A stretch of DNA of 64,000 nt from Bosea sp. 29B (GTDB taxonomy: Bacteria > Pseudomonadota > Alphaproteobacteria > Rhizobiales > Beijerinckiaceae): contig NZ_LR733817.1 in NCBI RefSeq assembly GCF_902506165.1, positions 1,658,255-1,722,254 of the forward strand, read 5' to 3'. Under the pieces are notes generated by a model. That model was not told where the DNA came from. It saw only the letters and a program-made list of their open reading frames with translations, and ran no database searches. This document shows positions 15,821 to 23,510 of this stretch, one piece after another; the stretch's first letter is position 1; the number at the start of each line of letters is the position of its first letter. The position numbers and the translations under genes were made by a program.

Positions 15821-16090
15821 TTAGCGTAAGCCTTGGCAATGACCCCTGCTCAGAAGGTTTGCCGTCTTCAGGCGCATGCGCCCTCGGAACACGATCTCGA
15901 ATGTCGCAGGGCCGGCATTGCACTCCGCCCTGGCGGAGATCTCGCCATCGAAGCCGGCTCCGAGCGTGGCGACAGGGGCAATGCGGATGTCGGGACCGAC
16001 AGAGATCAGCGCCACATTGCGCTCGGGCCTGGCGCTCTGGAAGGCGAATCCCGAGCCCAGGAACCCGATCAGCTCGGCGCCGAAGTGCAC
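15821..16090 (-). pseudogene. Possible remnant of an autotransporter beta-barrel
   Basis: An open frame of 89 codons with GTG start reads HFGAELIGFLGSGFAFQ and, further on, PVATLGAGFDGEIS. This resembles the C-terminal strands of autotransporter domains (FLG-G-, then PNATLG-S-GE-), but it lacks the final aromatic strand, has no partner upstream, and ends in an unrelated basic tail. Read as a decayed 3' fragment of an outer-membrane autotransporter. It may equally be a chance frame; the upstream DNA shows no in-frame continuation. Confidence 0.3.
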
Positions 16091-16234
16091 GTCGCGGCTA
16101 CTGGAATCCTCCTAACCGAGCTTGGCGAAGCCATTCACCCGGTAGGGCGCCAAGACGACGCCTATATGTCGATAAGCTGCGTCGGCCGTCCGCTCCAGAT
16201 GTCCATGCGATAGTCGCCCTTGACCATGGCGAGG

Positions 16235-16341
16235 CCTAGAGCATTTTCGAGCGAAGTGGACACCGGTTCGCGTGAAGAAAATGCGATAAAACAAAGGCCT
16301 AGAGCAGTTCCGCGATTCGGAGAATTGCGAAACTGCTCTAG
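16235..16341. repeat. Hyphomicrobiales-type intergenic palindromic repeats (two adjacent units)
   Basis: Unit 1 (about 16235-16298) contains GAGCATTTTCGAGCGAAGTG, then ACCGGTTCGCGTGAAGAAAA and GCGATAAAACAAAGG. Unit 2 (16299-16341) is a hairpin with arms CTAGAGCAGTT and AACTGCTCTAG around near-complementary inner sequence. These units are familiar as high-copy intergenic repeats in this order. They lie downstream of the MFS stop codon in a 298-bp gap (16091-16388) that otherwise shows no gene. Confidence 0.7.
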
Positions 16342-16388
16342 CAGCGGGACGAGCGAGAGCGTCCAGGTCAGTTGACGTCGCTGGAGCC

Positions 16389-17591
16389 TCAGCGCCAGTT
16401 GCGCCGCCAGAGCACGAAGACGCCGCAGGCGGCCAGTTGGGCCGCGACCAGTAGATAGGGCCAATCGAAGCTCGCCGTCCGGCTGGCGATGAAGGCGAAG
16501 ATCAGGGGGCCGCAGAACGAACCGGTGAAGCCGAAGAGGTTCGCCGCGGAAGTGACATCGCCGATCTGCGTGGGCGGTGCCAGCCGCGCCAGCTCGGCCA
16601 TGTAGACCCCGTTCCATCCCAGCGACGTCGCGCCGATGCAGGCGACCGAGCAGTACAGGGCCCATGATGGTCCCGTCGCCGACCAGACGAGCAGGACGAC
16701 CGCGGCGCTCGCGGCGAGCAGGAGCAGGCCGAGCAGGAGCAGGCCGCGGCGCCAGCGATCCGCCAGCCAGCCCAGGGCGATCCGCGAGACCGTGCTGGCG
16801 GCGAGCAGGACGGCCATGAAGTAACCGGCTTCCGCCAGGCTCTTGCCGTGCTGTGTCACCAGATAAGTGGCGGTGAAGGCCTGGACGCTGGTCTGGGCGA
16901 CCGAGAACGAGATGCCCATGCCGGTGAGCAGCGGCAAGGTCGGGTGCGAGCGGATGACGTCGGCCGCGCGGCGCACGGCCGAAGGCGACAGGAACATCCG
17001 GACCCAGCGCCGGTTCGCAGGCCCCCTCTCCACATCGAGCCGCTTCTGGAACGGCTGCACCGCCAGCAGGCTGAGCAGGACGATGGCCGCGATCAGCCAG
17101 ATCGTATGGACAAAGCCGAGTCCGACGACAGCCGGGGCCACAGAGAGGCCGGCGATCGTTCCGCCAAGCGGGACGCCGGCTTGCCGGATCGAGAAGATCA
17201 GGTTGCGATGCGTGGGCGGCGCGGTGCGCATCAACATCGTGCTGCCCGCCGGATTGTTCGGCGCGGTACCGAGGCCGAGCACGAGCGCGCCGGCGAAGCC
17301 GAGCATGGCGACCGGTTGCGACAGCAGGATCAGGCCGACGCACATCGCCGCCAGGCCGATCTGCAAGGTCCGGATCGGGCCGTGATGGTCGAGCATCGGG
17401 CCGCCGCAGGCCAGGCACCAGCAGATGCCGATCGAGACGGCGGAGGAAACATAGCCGATGCTTTCCGGCGGCAGATTCCAGCGCTGTGTCAGGATCGGAC
17501 CGAGAAGAGGAACGGCTGCGGCAGCGAAGGAGCTCACGACCTGCACGAGGAGCGTGGCGCTCAAGGCGCTCCCCCACAAAGGCAGCTTCAA
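16389..17591 (-). CDS. Major facilitator superfamily transporter
   Basis: 400 aa with 12 predicted membrane segments. The start is most likely TTG 17591, because a strong GGGAGGGG ribosome-binding site sits 6 bp upstream and translation then begins directly at KLPLWGSALSATLLVQV, a normal MFS N-terminus. The frame continues upstream to 17744 with non-membrane, basic sequence that is unlikely to be translated. The loop 2-3 region reads LDHHGPIRTLQIGL, and the second-half repeat reads ADRWRRGLLLLG. It follows the liv-type genes on the same strand and may be a further carrier for the same catabolic unit. Substrate unknown. Confidence 0.85.
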   Translation of the reverse strand: MKLPLWGSALSATLLVQVVSSFAAAAVPLLGPILTQRWNLPPESIGYVSSAVSIGICWCLACGGPMLDHHGPIRTLQIGLAAMCVGLILLSQPVAMLGFAGALVLGLGTAPNNPAGSTMLMRTAPPTHRNLIFSIRQAGVPLGGTIAGLSVAPAVVGLGFVHTIWLIAAIVLLSLLAVQPFQKRLDVERGPANRRWVRMFLSPSAVRRAADVIRSHPTLPLLTGMGISFSVAQTSVQAFTATYLVTQHGKSLAEAGYFMAVLLAASTVSRIALGWLADRWRRGLLLLGLLLLAASAAVVLLVWSATGPSWALYCSVACIGATSLGWNGVYMAELARLAPPTQIGDVTSAANLFGFTGSFCGPLIFAFIASRTASFDWPYLLVAAQLAACGVFVLWRRNWR

Positions 17592-17832
17592 CGCGATCCC
17601 CTCCCAGCGCCGTCGCCGTATCCGCAGGCCAGTGAGCCACCTTTCGGCAGCGCCGCGCGCGATCCCGGCTTGCTCTGGTCTTCCGCGAATCTGCCGGCGT
17701 GGTCGAGGGCCGGGCACGCCTTGCCTGACCTGCAGGATTTGCATGCGGCCACGCCGCCGGCCTCGGGCGGGCTCGCCACCTTCGGCCGGACGTCCGGGTT
17801 GCGGAGCGGGCTTGGCGGTCCTGGCCGTGGCG
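17592..17832. other. Gap between livF and the MFS gene
   Basis: 241 bp. It contains only an upstream open extension of the MFS frame and GC-rich sequence. No promoter or terminator stands out apart from the MFS ribosome-binding site at 17598-17605. Confidence 0.4.
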
Positions 17833-18540
17833 TCAGACCGCCAGGGCCGTCAGCAAGCGCGTGCGGTCGGACTCGTCCTCGGCATCTCCGCTGAGCACGA
17901 TCTGTCCGCGCTCGATGACGACGAAGCGGTCGGTCACCGAGAGCGCCTCGTGCACGTTCTGCTCGACGAGGAGCACGATGCAGCCGCGCTCGCGCAATTC
18001 GCGCACGATGGCGAAGACCTCGGCGACGATCATCGGCGCCAGCCCCTCGCTGGGTTCGTCGACCAGCACCAGCCTGGGCTCGCCGACCAGCACGCGCGCC
18101 ATGGCGAGCATCTGCTGCTCGCCACCGGAGAGCGTGGTCCCGAGCTGGCGGCGACGCTCGCCGAGGCGGGGAAAGCGGTCGTAGATCTGGTCGATGGCGG
18201 CGCGCTCCGCCTTGGCTGCGCGGCCGCGCACCTGCAGCAGCCCAAGCTGCAGGTTCTCCTCCACTGTGAGGCCGGGAAAGATGCGCCGGTCCTCGGGCAC
18301 CAGCCCGACGCCGGAGAGGCAGATCCGGTCGGGTGAGAGACCGTTCAGCGGTTGCCCACCGAGTGTGATCGCGCCTTCGCTCGGTCTGACCCAGCCGGCG
18401 ATGGTCTTGAGCAGCGTCGTCTTGCCGACGCCGTTGCGGCCGAAGATGCCGATCACCTCGCCGGGCGCGGCCGAGAGGTCGATGCCCTGGATGACATGGC
18501 TCAGGCCGTAATGGCTGTGCAGTCCGTTGATCGCGAGCAT
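17833..18540 (-). CDS. Branched-chain-amino-acid-type ABC transporter ATPase (LivF-like)
   Basis: 235 aa. Walker A GRNGVGKTTLLKT (about 36-48), LSGGEQQMLAMAR signature, Walker B LVLVDEPSEGLAP and the LVEQNVHEAL switch region are all intact and of LivF type. It starts 1 bp after the livG-like stop codon. In this context the five-gene transporter probably imports the aromatic or furan acid degraded by the adjacent enzymes rather than leucine. Confidence 0.93.
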   Translation of the reverse strand: MLAINGLHSHYGLSHVIQGIDLSAAPGEVIGIFGRNGVGKTTLLKTIAGWVRPSEGAITLGGQPLNGLSPDRICLSGVGLVPEDRRIFPGLTVEENLQLGLLQVRGRAAKAERAAIDQIYDRFPRLGERRRQLGTTLSGGEQQMLAMARVLVGEPRLVLVDEPSEGLAPMIVAEVFAIVRELRERGCIVLLVEQNVHEALSVTDRFVVIERGQIVLSGDAEDESDRTRLLTALAV

Positions 18541-18541
18541 G

Positions 18542-19285
18542 TCAGTGATGTCCGAAATAGGCGGCCTGCACGGCCGGGTCGGCCCGCACCACAGCGGGCG
18601 GCCCCTCGGCAAGCTTGCGGCCCTGATGCATGACGACGACATGGTCCGAGAGGTCCATGACGAGCCCGATATCGTGCTCGATCAGGAGCACGCTGACGTC
18701 GCGGCTGAGCTCGCGCACCAGCTTGGCGGTGTCGGCCGTGTCGGCATGGCTCATGCCCTGCGTCGGCTCGTCGAGCAGCAGGATCTTCGGCTCGGAAGCG
18801 AGGCACACGGCGATCTCGAGTCGGCGCTGGTCGCCATGCGAGAGATCGCCGGCGAGCTCGTCGCGCTTATGGCCGAGCTGGAAGCGCTCGAGCATCTCGC
18901 CGGTCTTGGCGAGCGCCCGGGTCGAGCGGCCAATCGGCAGGAAGGCGCGGGCGTTGGGCTCCAGCACCTGCGCGGCCATGCGCAGATTCTCCGCCACCGT
19001 CAGCTCGAAGAACAGGTTGGTGATCTGGAACGAGCGCGACAGCCCGGCCGCCTTGGTCCGCGACGGCGAGGCGCCGGTCATGTCGACGCCGTCGATCAGG
19101 AGCTGGCCGGACCTCGGCTTCAGCGCACCGCTGATCAGGTTGAACAGCGTCGACTTGCCGGCACCGTTCGGCCCGATGACCGTGGTGATCCGGTTGCGTT
19201 CTGCACTGAAGCTGACCCTGTCGACTGCCTTGAGGCCGCCGAAGGCGATGCCGAGATCGCGGATGTCGAGGACGGGACCGGTCAT
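18542..19285 (-). CDS. Branched-chain-amino-acid-type ABC transporter ATPase (LivG-like)
   Basis: 247 aa. Walker A GPNGAGKSTLFNLI, the long LivG-specific insert with ITNLFFELTVAENLRMAAQ, signature LSHGDQRRLEIAVCLA (the LivG variant of LSGG) and Walker B ILLLDEPTQGM. It overlaps the livM-like gene by 4 bp and livF follows at once. Confidence 0.93.
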   Translation of the reverse strand: MTGPVLDIRDLGIAFGGLKAVDRVSFSAERNRITTVIGPNGAGKSTLFNLISGALKPRSGQLLIDGVDMTGASPSRTKAAGLSRSFQITNLFFELTVAENLRMAAQVLEPNARAFLPIGRSTRALAKTGEMLERFQLGHKRDELAGDLSHGDQRRLEIAVCLASEPKILLLDEPTQGMSHADTADTAKLVRELSRDVSVLLIEHDIGLVMDLSDHVVVMHQGRKLAEGPPAVVRADPAVQAAYFGHH

Positions 19286-20325
19286 GGCTTGGCACTCCCC
19301 GTTTCGAGCTGGGCTGGAGCGAAGGACGGCGCGGCCGGCTTTTGCGCGCCGGCGAGCAGGCGCTCCTCGATGCGCGGCCGGATGAAGCCGACGAGCCCCT
19401 TGGGCAGGAACATCACGCAGACCATGAAGATCAGGCCGATCACGATGAGATGGTGCTCGGTCCAGCTGCCGGTGATCGACTTCAGCAGGACGAGCAGGAC
19501 CGAGCCGTAGATCGCGCCGATCAGCGTGCCGACGCCGCCGAGGATGACCGAGATCACCGCATTGCCGGACGTCGCGAAGAACATCAGTTCCGGCGAGACG
19601 AAGCCGCGCAGCATCGGGTAGAGCGCGCCCGAAAGTCCGGCGATCAGCCCGGCCAAGACATAAGAGAACATCCGCGCCCGCCAGACCGAATAGCCGAGGA
19701 AGGGCACACGCTTCTCATTCGCCTTGAGCGCGGTCAGCACCCGCCCGAACGGCGTGTCGAGCAGATAGGCGGTGAGCCCGTACAGCCCCATGATGATCGC
19801 GAGCACGATCAGGAAGAAGCCGACCGGGTTGCCGGCCGAGACCGAAACCGGGCCGAAGCCGATCTCGATGACGGGAATGCCGATCATGCCGTCGGAAGCG
19901 CCGAGCTCGCGCGTGTTGTAGACGACCTTGGCGACGACCTGCGCCAGGCCGAAGGTGATCAGCGCGAAATAGACGCCGCGCACCCGGTTGGCGATCAGCC
20001 CGCCGAGGATCGAGGCGAGGAGCGTCGTCCCGCCCGCCGCCGCCATGGCGAGCCAGAAGGACGGCACCTTCAGCAGGGTCAGCGCCGAGACATAGGCGCC
20101 GATGCCGAAATAGAGCGCTTGACCGAGCGAGAGCGCGCCGGAATAGCCGAGCAGCAGGTCGACCGAGAGCGCCAGCCCGGCGAAGATCAGCGCCTCCGTG
20201 CCGAGGCGAAGATAGAAGGTATCGCCGCTGGCGGCGCCGATCGCGGCGAGCGCGAGCGCGGTCGCAACGAAAACCAGAGCGAGCAGATGGCTCGCGCGCA
20301 TCGACAAAGTCAGCCGGTCACGCAT
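19282..20325 (-). CDS. Branched-chain-amino-acid-type ABC permease (LivM-like)
   Basis: 347 aa, about ten membrane segments. The conserved LLLGYSGALSLGQALYFGIGAY block and the EAA-like LTALKANEKRVPFLGYSVWRAR coupling region identify LivM. It overlaps livH by 8 bp and livG by 4 bp. The C-terminus after RPRIEERL is a short cytoplasmic tail. Confidence 0.93.
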   Translation of the reverse strand: MRDRLTLSMRASHLLALVFVATALALAAIGAASGDTFYLRLGTEALIFAGLALSVDLLLGYSGALSLGQALYFGIGAYVSALTLLKVPSFWLAMAAAGGTTLLASILGGLIANRVRGVYFALITFGLAQVVAKVVYNTRELGASDGMIGIPVIEIGFGPVSVSAGNPVGFFLIVLAIIMGLYGLTAYLLDTPFGRVLTALKANEKRVPFLGYSVWRARMFSYVLAGLIAGLSGALYPMLRGFVSPELMFFATSGNAVISVILGGVGTLIGAIYGSVLLVLLKSITGSWTEHHLIVIGLIFMVCVMFLPKGLVGFIRPRIEERLLAGAQKPAAPSFAPAQLETGSAKP

Positions 20326-21208
20326 GGCCGAGCCTCCCGAACAGGCCCTGCGGGCGGAAAACGAGGAAGGCGACCATGGTCCCGAACACGATCGGATCGG
20401 TCCAGACCGGCGAGATCACCAGGCTGGCCAACGCCTGAACCTGCGTCAGGAGCAGGCCGGCGACGACGGCGCCCCAGATCGAGCCCATGCCGCCGACGAT
20501 GACGACGGTGAAGGCGAGCAGGATGAAGTCACGCCCCATGGTTGGGAACACCGAGTAGACCGGCGCGAGCAGGACGCCGGCGAGACCGGCGAGCGCGACA
20601 CCGAAGGCAAATGTGCCGGCATAGACCAGCGCCACCGGCACGCCGAGCGAAGCCGCCATGTTGCGGTCGAAGGCGGCGGCCCGCACCATCGCGCCGAGAC
20701 GGGTGCGATAGACGACATAGGCGACGCCGCTGACGATCGCCGCGCCGACCACGATCAGGAAGAGCCGGTAGTTCGGCACGATGATGCCGGCGAGCTCGGT
20801 CGCGCCCGGGATCGGCGTCGGCGGCCGCTGGGTGTTGGGGCCGAAGGCGACCTTGAGCAGGTCCTCGACCACGAGCGCGAGGCCGAAGGTGACGAGCAGC
20901 GTGGTGACGTGCCGATCCCGGCTGTCGAAGACCGGCCGGATCAGCAGGCGCTCGGCCGCCATGCCGAGCGGAACCATCAGGACCGGCACCAGCACGAGCA
21001 GGAACCAGAAACTGATCCCGGCTGCGCCCAGAGCGAGAGCGGCATAGGCGCCGATGGCGTAGAACTCGCCATGGCTCATGTTGATGACGTCGAGCATGCC
21101 GAAGATGATCGTCAGCCCGAGGGCGACCAGCACCACGGCGACCCCGAGCGCGAGCCCGTTGACGACCTGCGGCGCCAGCACGAATTGGAGGTAGTCGAGG
21201 GCATTCAT
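20318..21208 (-). CDS. Branched-chain-amino-acid-type ABC permease (LivH-like)
   Basis: 296 aa from ATG 21208 (MNALDYLQFVLAPQVVNGLALG). GLTIIFGMLDVINMSHGEFYAIGAYAA is the LivH signature, and the coupling helix ends in AAAFDRNMAASLGVPV. The frame upstream of this ATG runs into the repeat region and is not coding. It is separated from its binding-protein gene by 201 bp of palindromic repeats. Confidence 0.92.
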   Translation of the reverse strand: MNALDYLQFVLAPQVVNGLALGVAVVLVALGLTIIFGMLDVINMSHGEFYAIGAYAALALGAAGISFWFLLVLVPVLMVPLGMAAERLLIRPVFDSRDRHVTTLLVTFGLALVVEDLLKVAFGPNTQRPPTPIPGATELAGIIVPNYRLFLIVVGAAIVSGVAYVVYRTRLGAMVRAAAFDRNMAASLGVPVALVYAGTFAFGVALAGLAGVLLAPVYSVFPTMGRDFILLAFTVVIVGGMGSIWGAVVAGLLLTQVQALASLVISPVWTDPIVFGTMVAFLVFRPQGLFGRLGHA

Positions 21209-21234
21209 GAGCGGTTTTCCGCGGTGAGAGCGCA

Positions 21235-21386
21235 CTCCCTCCCCCCTTGTGGGGGAGGGTTGGGGAGGGGATATCGAGGGTGGTGGCCTTGAAGGTTGCG
21301 CCTGACCGGCGTCGAGAGCGCCCGGTCTCCGCAGCCTCACGGCTGACTACCCCCTCTCTAGCTCTCCCCCACAAGGGGGGAGAGGA
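21235..21386. repeat. Pair of inverted GC-rich palindromic repeats between binding protein and permease genes
   Basis: Copy 1 (21235-21270) contains CCCTCCCCCCTTGTGGGGGAGGG. Copy 2 (about 21348-21386) carries the same core on the opposite strand (CTCTCCCCCACAAGGGGGGAGAG). Each copy folds on itself (about 9-bp stem), and the two can also pair with each other across 77 bp. This matches a widespread intergenic palindrome type of this order. Placed right after the binding-protein stop codon (21410), it can stabilise that mRNA and reduce permease expression. Confidence 0.7.
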
Positions 21387-21409
21387 CAGGTCGAGGTTCG
21401 CGAGTTCCC

Positions 21410-22591
21410 TCAGAACCGGGTGCAGGCGTCGGGGCCGATCGCCTTGTCGGCATCGACCTTGTCGATGATGTCGAACTTGCCCTTAGCGACGCGCACCACA
21501 TACATCGGCTGCATCGCCTGGTGGTCGCCGGTGCGGATGGTCTTGGCGCCCTGCGGCGTCTGCCAGCTCAAGCCGCGCAAGGCGTCGCGCACCTTGTCGG
21601 TCTCGGTCGAGCCCGCCTTCTCGACGGCCGCCTTGTAAGCGAAGAGCAGGCCGTAGCTGTCGGCGCCGTAAAGGTCGGGATCGGCCTTGTTCGCCGCACG
21701 GAAGGCCGTGACGAAGGCCTTGTTCTCGGGCGTGTCGATCTGCGGGGAATAGCCGACGCCTGTGGCGAAGCCCTCGGCCGCCTGGCCGATCGCACCGATG
21801 TTCTGCGAGGTCACGGTGCCGGAGGCGCCGACGACCTGCAGGTTGGTGAGCAGGCCGAAATCCTGCAGCTGGGTCAGCAGCCTGACCGTGTCGTTGCCGG
21901 CGACTGAGGTATAGAGCACCTGCGGCCGCGAAGCGCGGATCTGGCCGAAATACTGGGTGTAGTCCTTGGAATCGAGCGGCGCGAACACCTCGCCGCCGGT
22001 CGGCGCGCCCGATTTCTCGGCGCTGCTCTTGAAAGCGGCGACGGTCGAGCGGCCCATCTCATAGTCGGGGCCGAGATAATAGACCTTGGCCTTCGGCTTC
22101 TCCTTGGCGAGCCAGGCGGCGAGCGCGACCGATTGCTGCTCGGCGCGCGCGTTGACGCGGAACATGTTCGGCGAGCATTTGTCGGTGGTGATCGAGTCGG
22201 CGAAGGAGACGGTCGTCGCCGCGAGCTTGGCATTGCGCTCGGCCAGTTGCGCGACGGCGAGCGTCGAGCCGGAATTGACCGTGCCGGTGAGGAAGTCGAC
22301 CTTCTCGACCTGGAACAGCTTCTCGGCCTTCTGCACGGCGACGGCGGGGTTGGCCTCCTCGTCCTCGAAGACCAGGCTGACCTGGCGGCCGGCGATGCCG
22401 CCTGCGGCATTGATCTCCTTGGCGGCGAGCTCCAGGCCCCAGCGGACCTGCTGGCCGATCGGGGTATAGGTGCCCGACAGCGGCGTGACGACGCCGATCT
22501 TGATCGGGCCGCTCTGGGCGAGCGCACCGCCGGTGAGCGCCGTTGCAGCGAGCAGCCCGGCGACGGCTGCGAGATATCCGGTCGTCTTCAT
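21410..22591 (-). CDS. Branched-chain-amino-acid-type ABC substrate-binding protein
   Basis: 393 aa periplasmic binding protein (Peripla_BP_6/LivJ fold). Signal peptide MKTTGYLAAVAGLLAATALTGGALA, then QSGPIKIGVVTPLSGTYTPIGQQ, the typical start of the mature domain. A GGGAACGACC ribosome-binding site supports ATG 22591, although the frame stays open far upstream. The gene is downstream of the hmfE-like gene and upstream of the permease genes, so ligand and pathway are probably linked. A C-terminal cysteine (ACTRF) may pair with the internal TDKCSPNMF cysteine. Confidence 0.92.
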   Translation of the reverse strand: MKTTGYLAAVAGLLAATALTGGALAQSGPIKIGVVTPLSGTYTPIGQQVRWGLELAAKEINAAGGIAGRQVSLVFEDEEANPAVAVQKAEKLFQVEKVDFLTGTVNSGSTLAVAQLAERNAKLAATTVSFADSITTDKCSPNMFRVNARAEQQSVALAAWLAKEKPKAKVYYLGPDYEMGRSTVAAFKSSAEKSGAPTGGEVFAPLDSKDYTQYFGQIRASRPQVLYTSVAGNDTVRLLTQLQDFGLLTNLQVVGASGTVTSQNIGAIGQAAEGFATGVGYSPQIDTPENKAFVTAFRAANKADPDLYGADSYGLLFAYKAAVEKAGSTETDKVRDALRGLSWQTPQGAKTIRTGDHQAMQPMYVVRVAKGKFDIIDKVDADKAIGPDACTRF

Positions 22592-22677
22592 GGTCGTTCC
22601 CTCGGTTCTGGTTGTTGTTCTGCGATGTCGGTTCAGTGGACCTGCGCGAGCCACGCCCGCGCAGGTCATTTGCCGGC

Positions 22678-23481
22678 TCAGCGGCCGGTGAACTTCGGTG
22701 CGCGCTTGGCGTGGAAGGCCTCGACGCCCTCGCGGAAATCGTCGGACTGGCGCAGGCGGCTGTAGCAATGCCCTTCCAGCTCGATCGCGATCGCCAGCGT
22801 CGAATCCTCGGTATCGTTGAGCAGCTTCTTGGCGGTGCGCTGGGCGATCGGCGAGAAGGAGCGCAATTCGTCGACGAGCCGGTCGGTCGCAGCCTCGAGC
22901 TCGCCATCCGGCACGCATTCGGTGGCGATGCCCCAGTCGAGCGCCTGCTTGCCCGAGATACGCTTGGAGCGCATCACGATGTCCTTGGTCCGGGTGATGC
23001 CGACGATCTTCTGCAGGCGGGCCGAGCCGCCCGAGCCGGGGATCTGCCCGAGCTTCTGCTCCGGCAGGGCGTATTGGCAGGTCTCCGAGACGATGCGGAA
23101 ATCGCAGGCGAGCGAGATCTCGAAGCCGACGCCGAAGGTGTAGCCGCGGTTGGCGACGATCACCGGCTTGGAGCAGCGCGCCGGGGCGGCGATGTTCCAG
23201 GCGAGCTTGGAGACATGCTCCGGCGAAGCCTCCAGGAAGCCCTTGATATAGCCGCCGGAGGAGAAGTGCTCGCCCACCGCGCGCAGCACGATGATGCGCA
23301 CGCGATCGTCTTCGTCGAGCGCCTCGAACACCTTGCGCAGCTGATCGCGCTGGGCCATCGCCACCGTGTTCATCGGCGGCCGGTCGAGGATGATGTCGGC
23401 GCGTTCGCGGGCGGGATCGATCTCGACGCGGAAACCGTCGAGACCGGTGAGGCTGGCGTGGATCGGGGTGACTGCGTTCAT
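22678..23481 (-). CDS. hmfE: Enoyl-CoA hydratase/crotonase, probable 2-oxoglutaroyl-CoA hydrolase (HmfE-like)
   Basis: 267 aa crotonase. Oxyanion-hole segments are HFSSGGYIKGFLE and NRGYTFGVGFEISLACDFRI. The PEQKLGQIPGSGGSARLQ block follows, where the helix-start glycines hold the CoA thioester. Gene order (Mo-hydroxylase A, B, C, then ligase, then this crotonase) is that of the hmfABCDE furoate cluster of Cupriavidus, in which HmfE releases 2-oxoglutarate from its CoA ester. The assignment is by order and general similarity; other aryl-CoA pathways use similar crotonases. Confidence 0.72.
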   Translation of the reverse strand: MNAVTPIHASLTGLDGFRVEIDPARERADIILDRPPMNTVAMAQRDQLRKVFEALDEDDRVRIIVLRAVGEHFSSGGYIKGFLEASPEHVSKLAWNIAAPARCSKPVIVANRGYTFGVGFEISLACDFRIVSETCQYALPEQKLGQIPGSGGSARLQKIVGITRTKDIVMRSKRISGKQALDWGIATECVPDGELEAATDRLVDELRSFSPIAQRTAKKLLNDTEDSTLAIAIELEGHCYSRLRQSDDFREGVEAFHAKRAPKFTGR

Positions 23482-23510
23482 GGCTGTAGCTCTCGATTGC
23501 AGGGTTGGGA

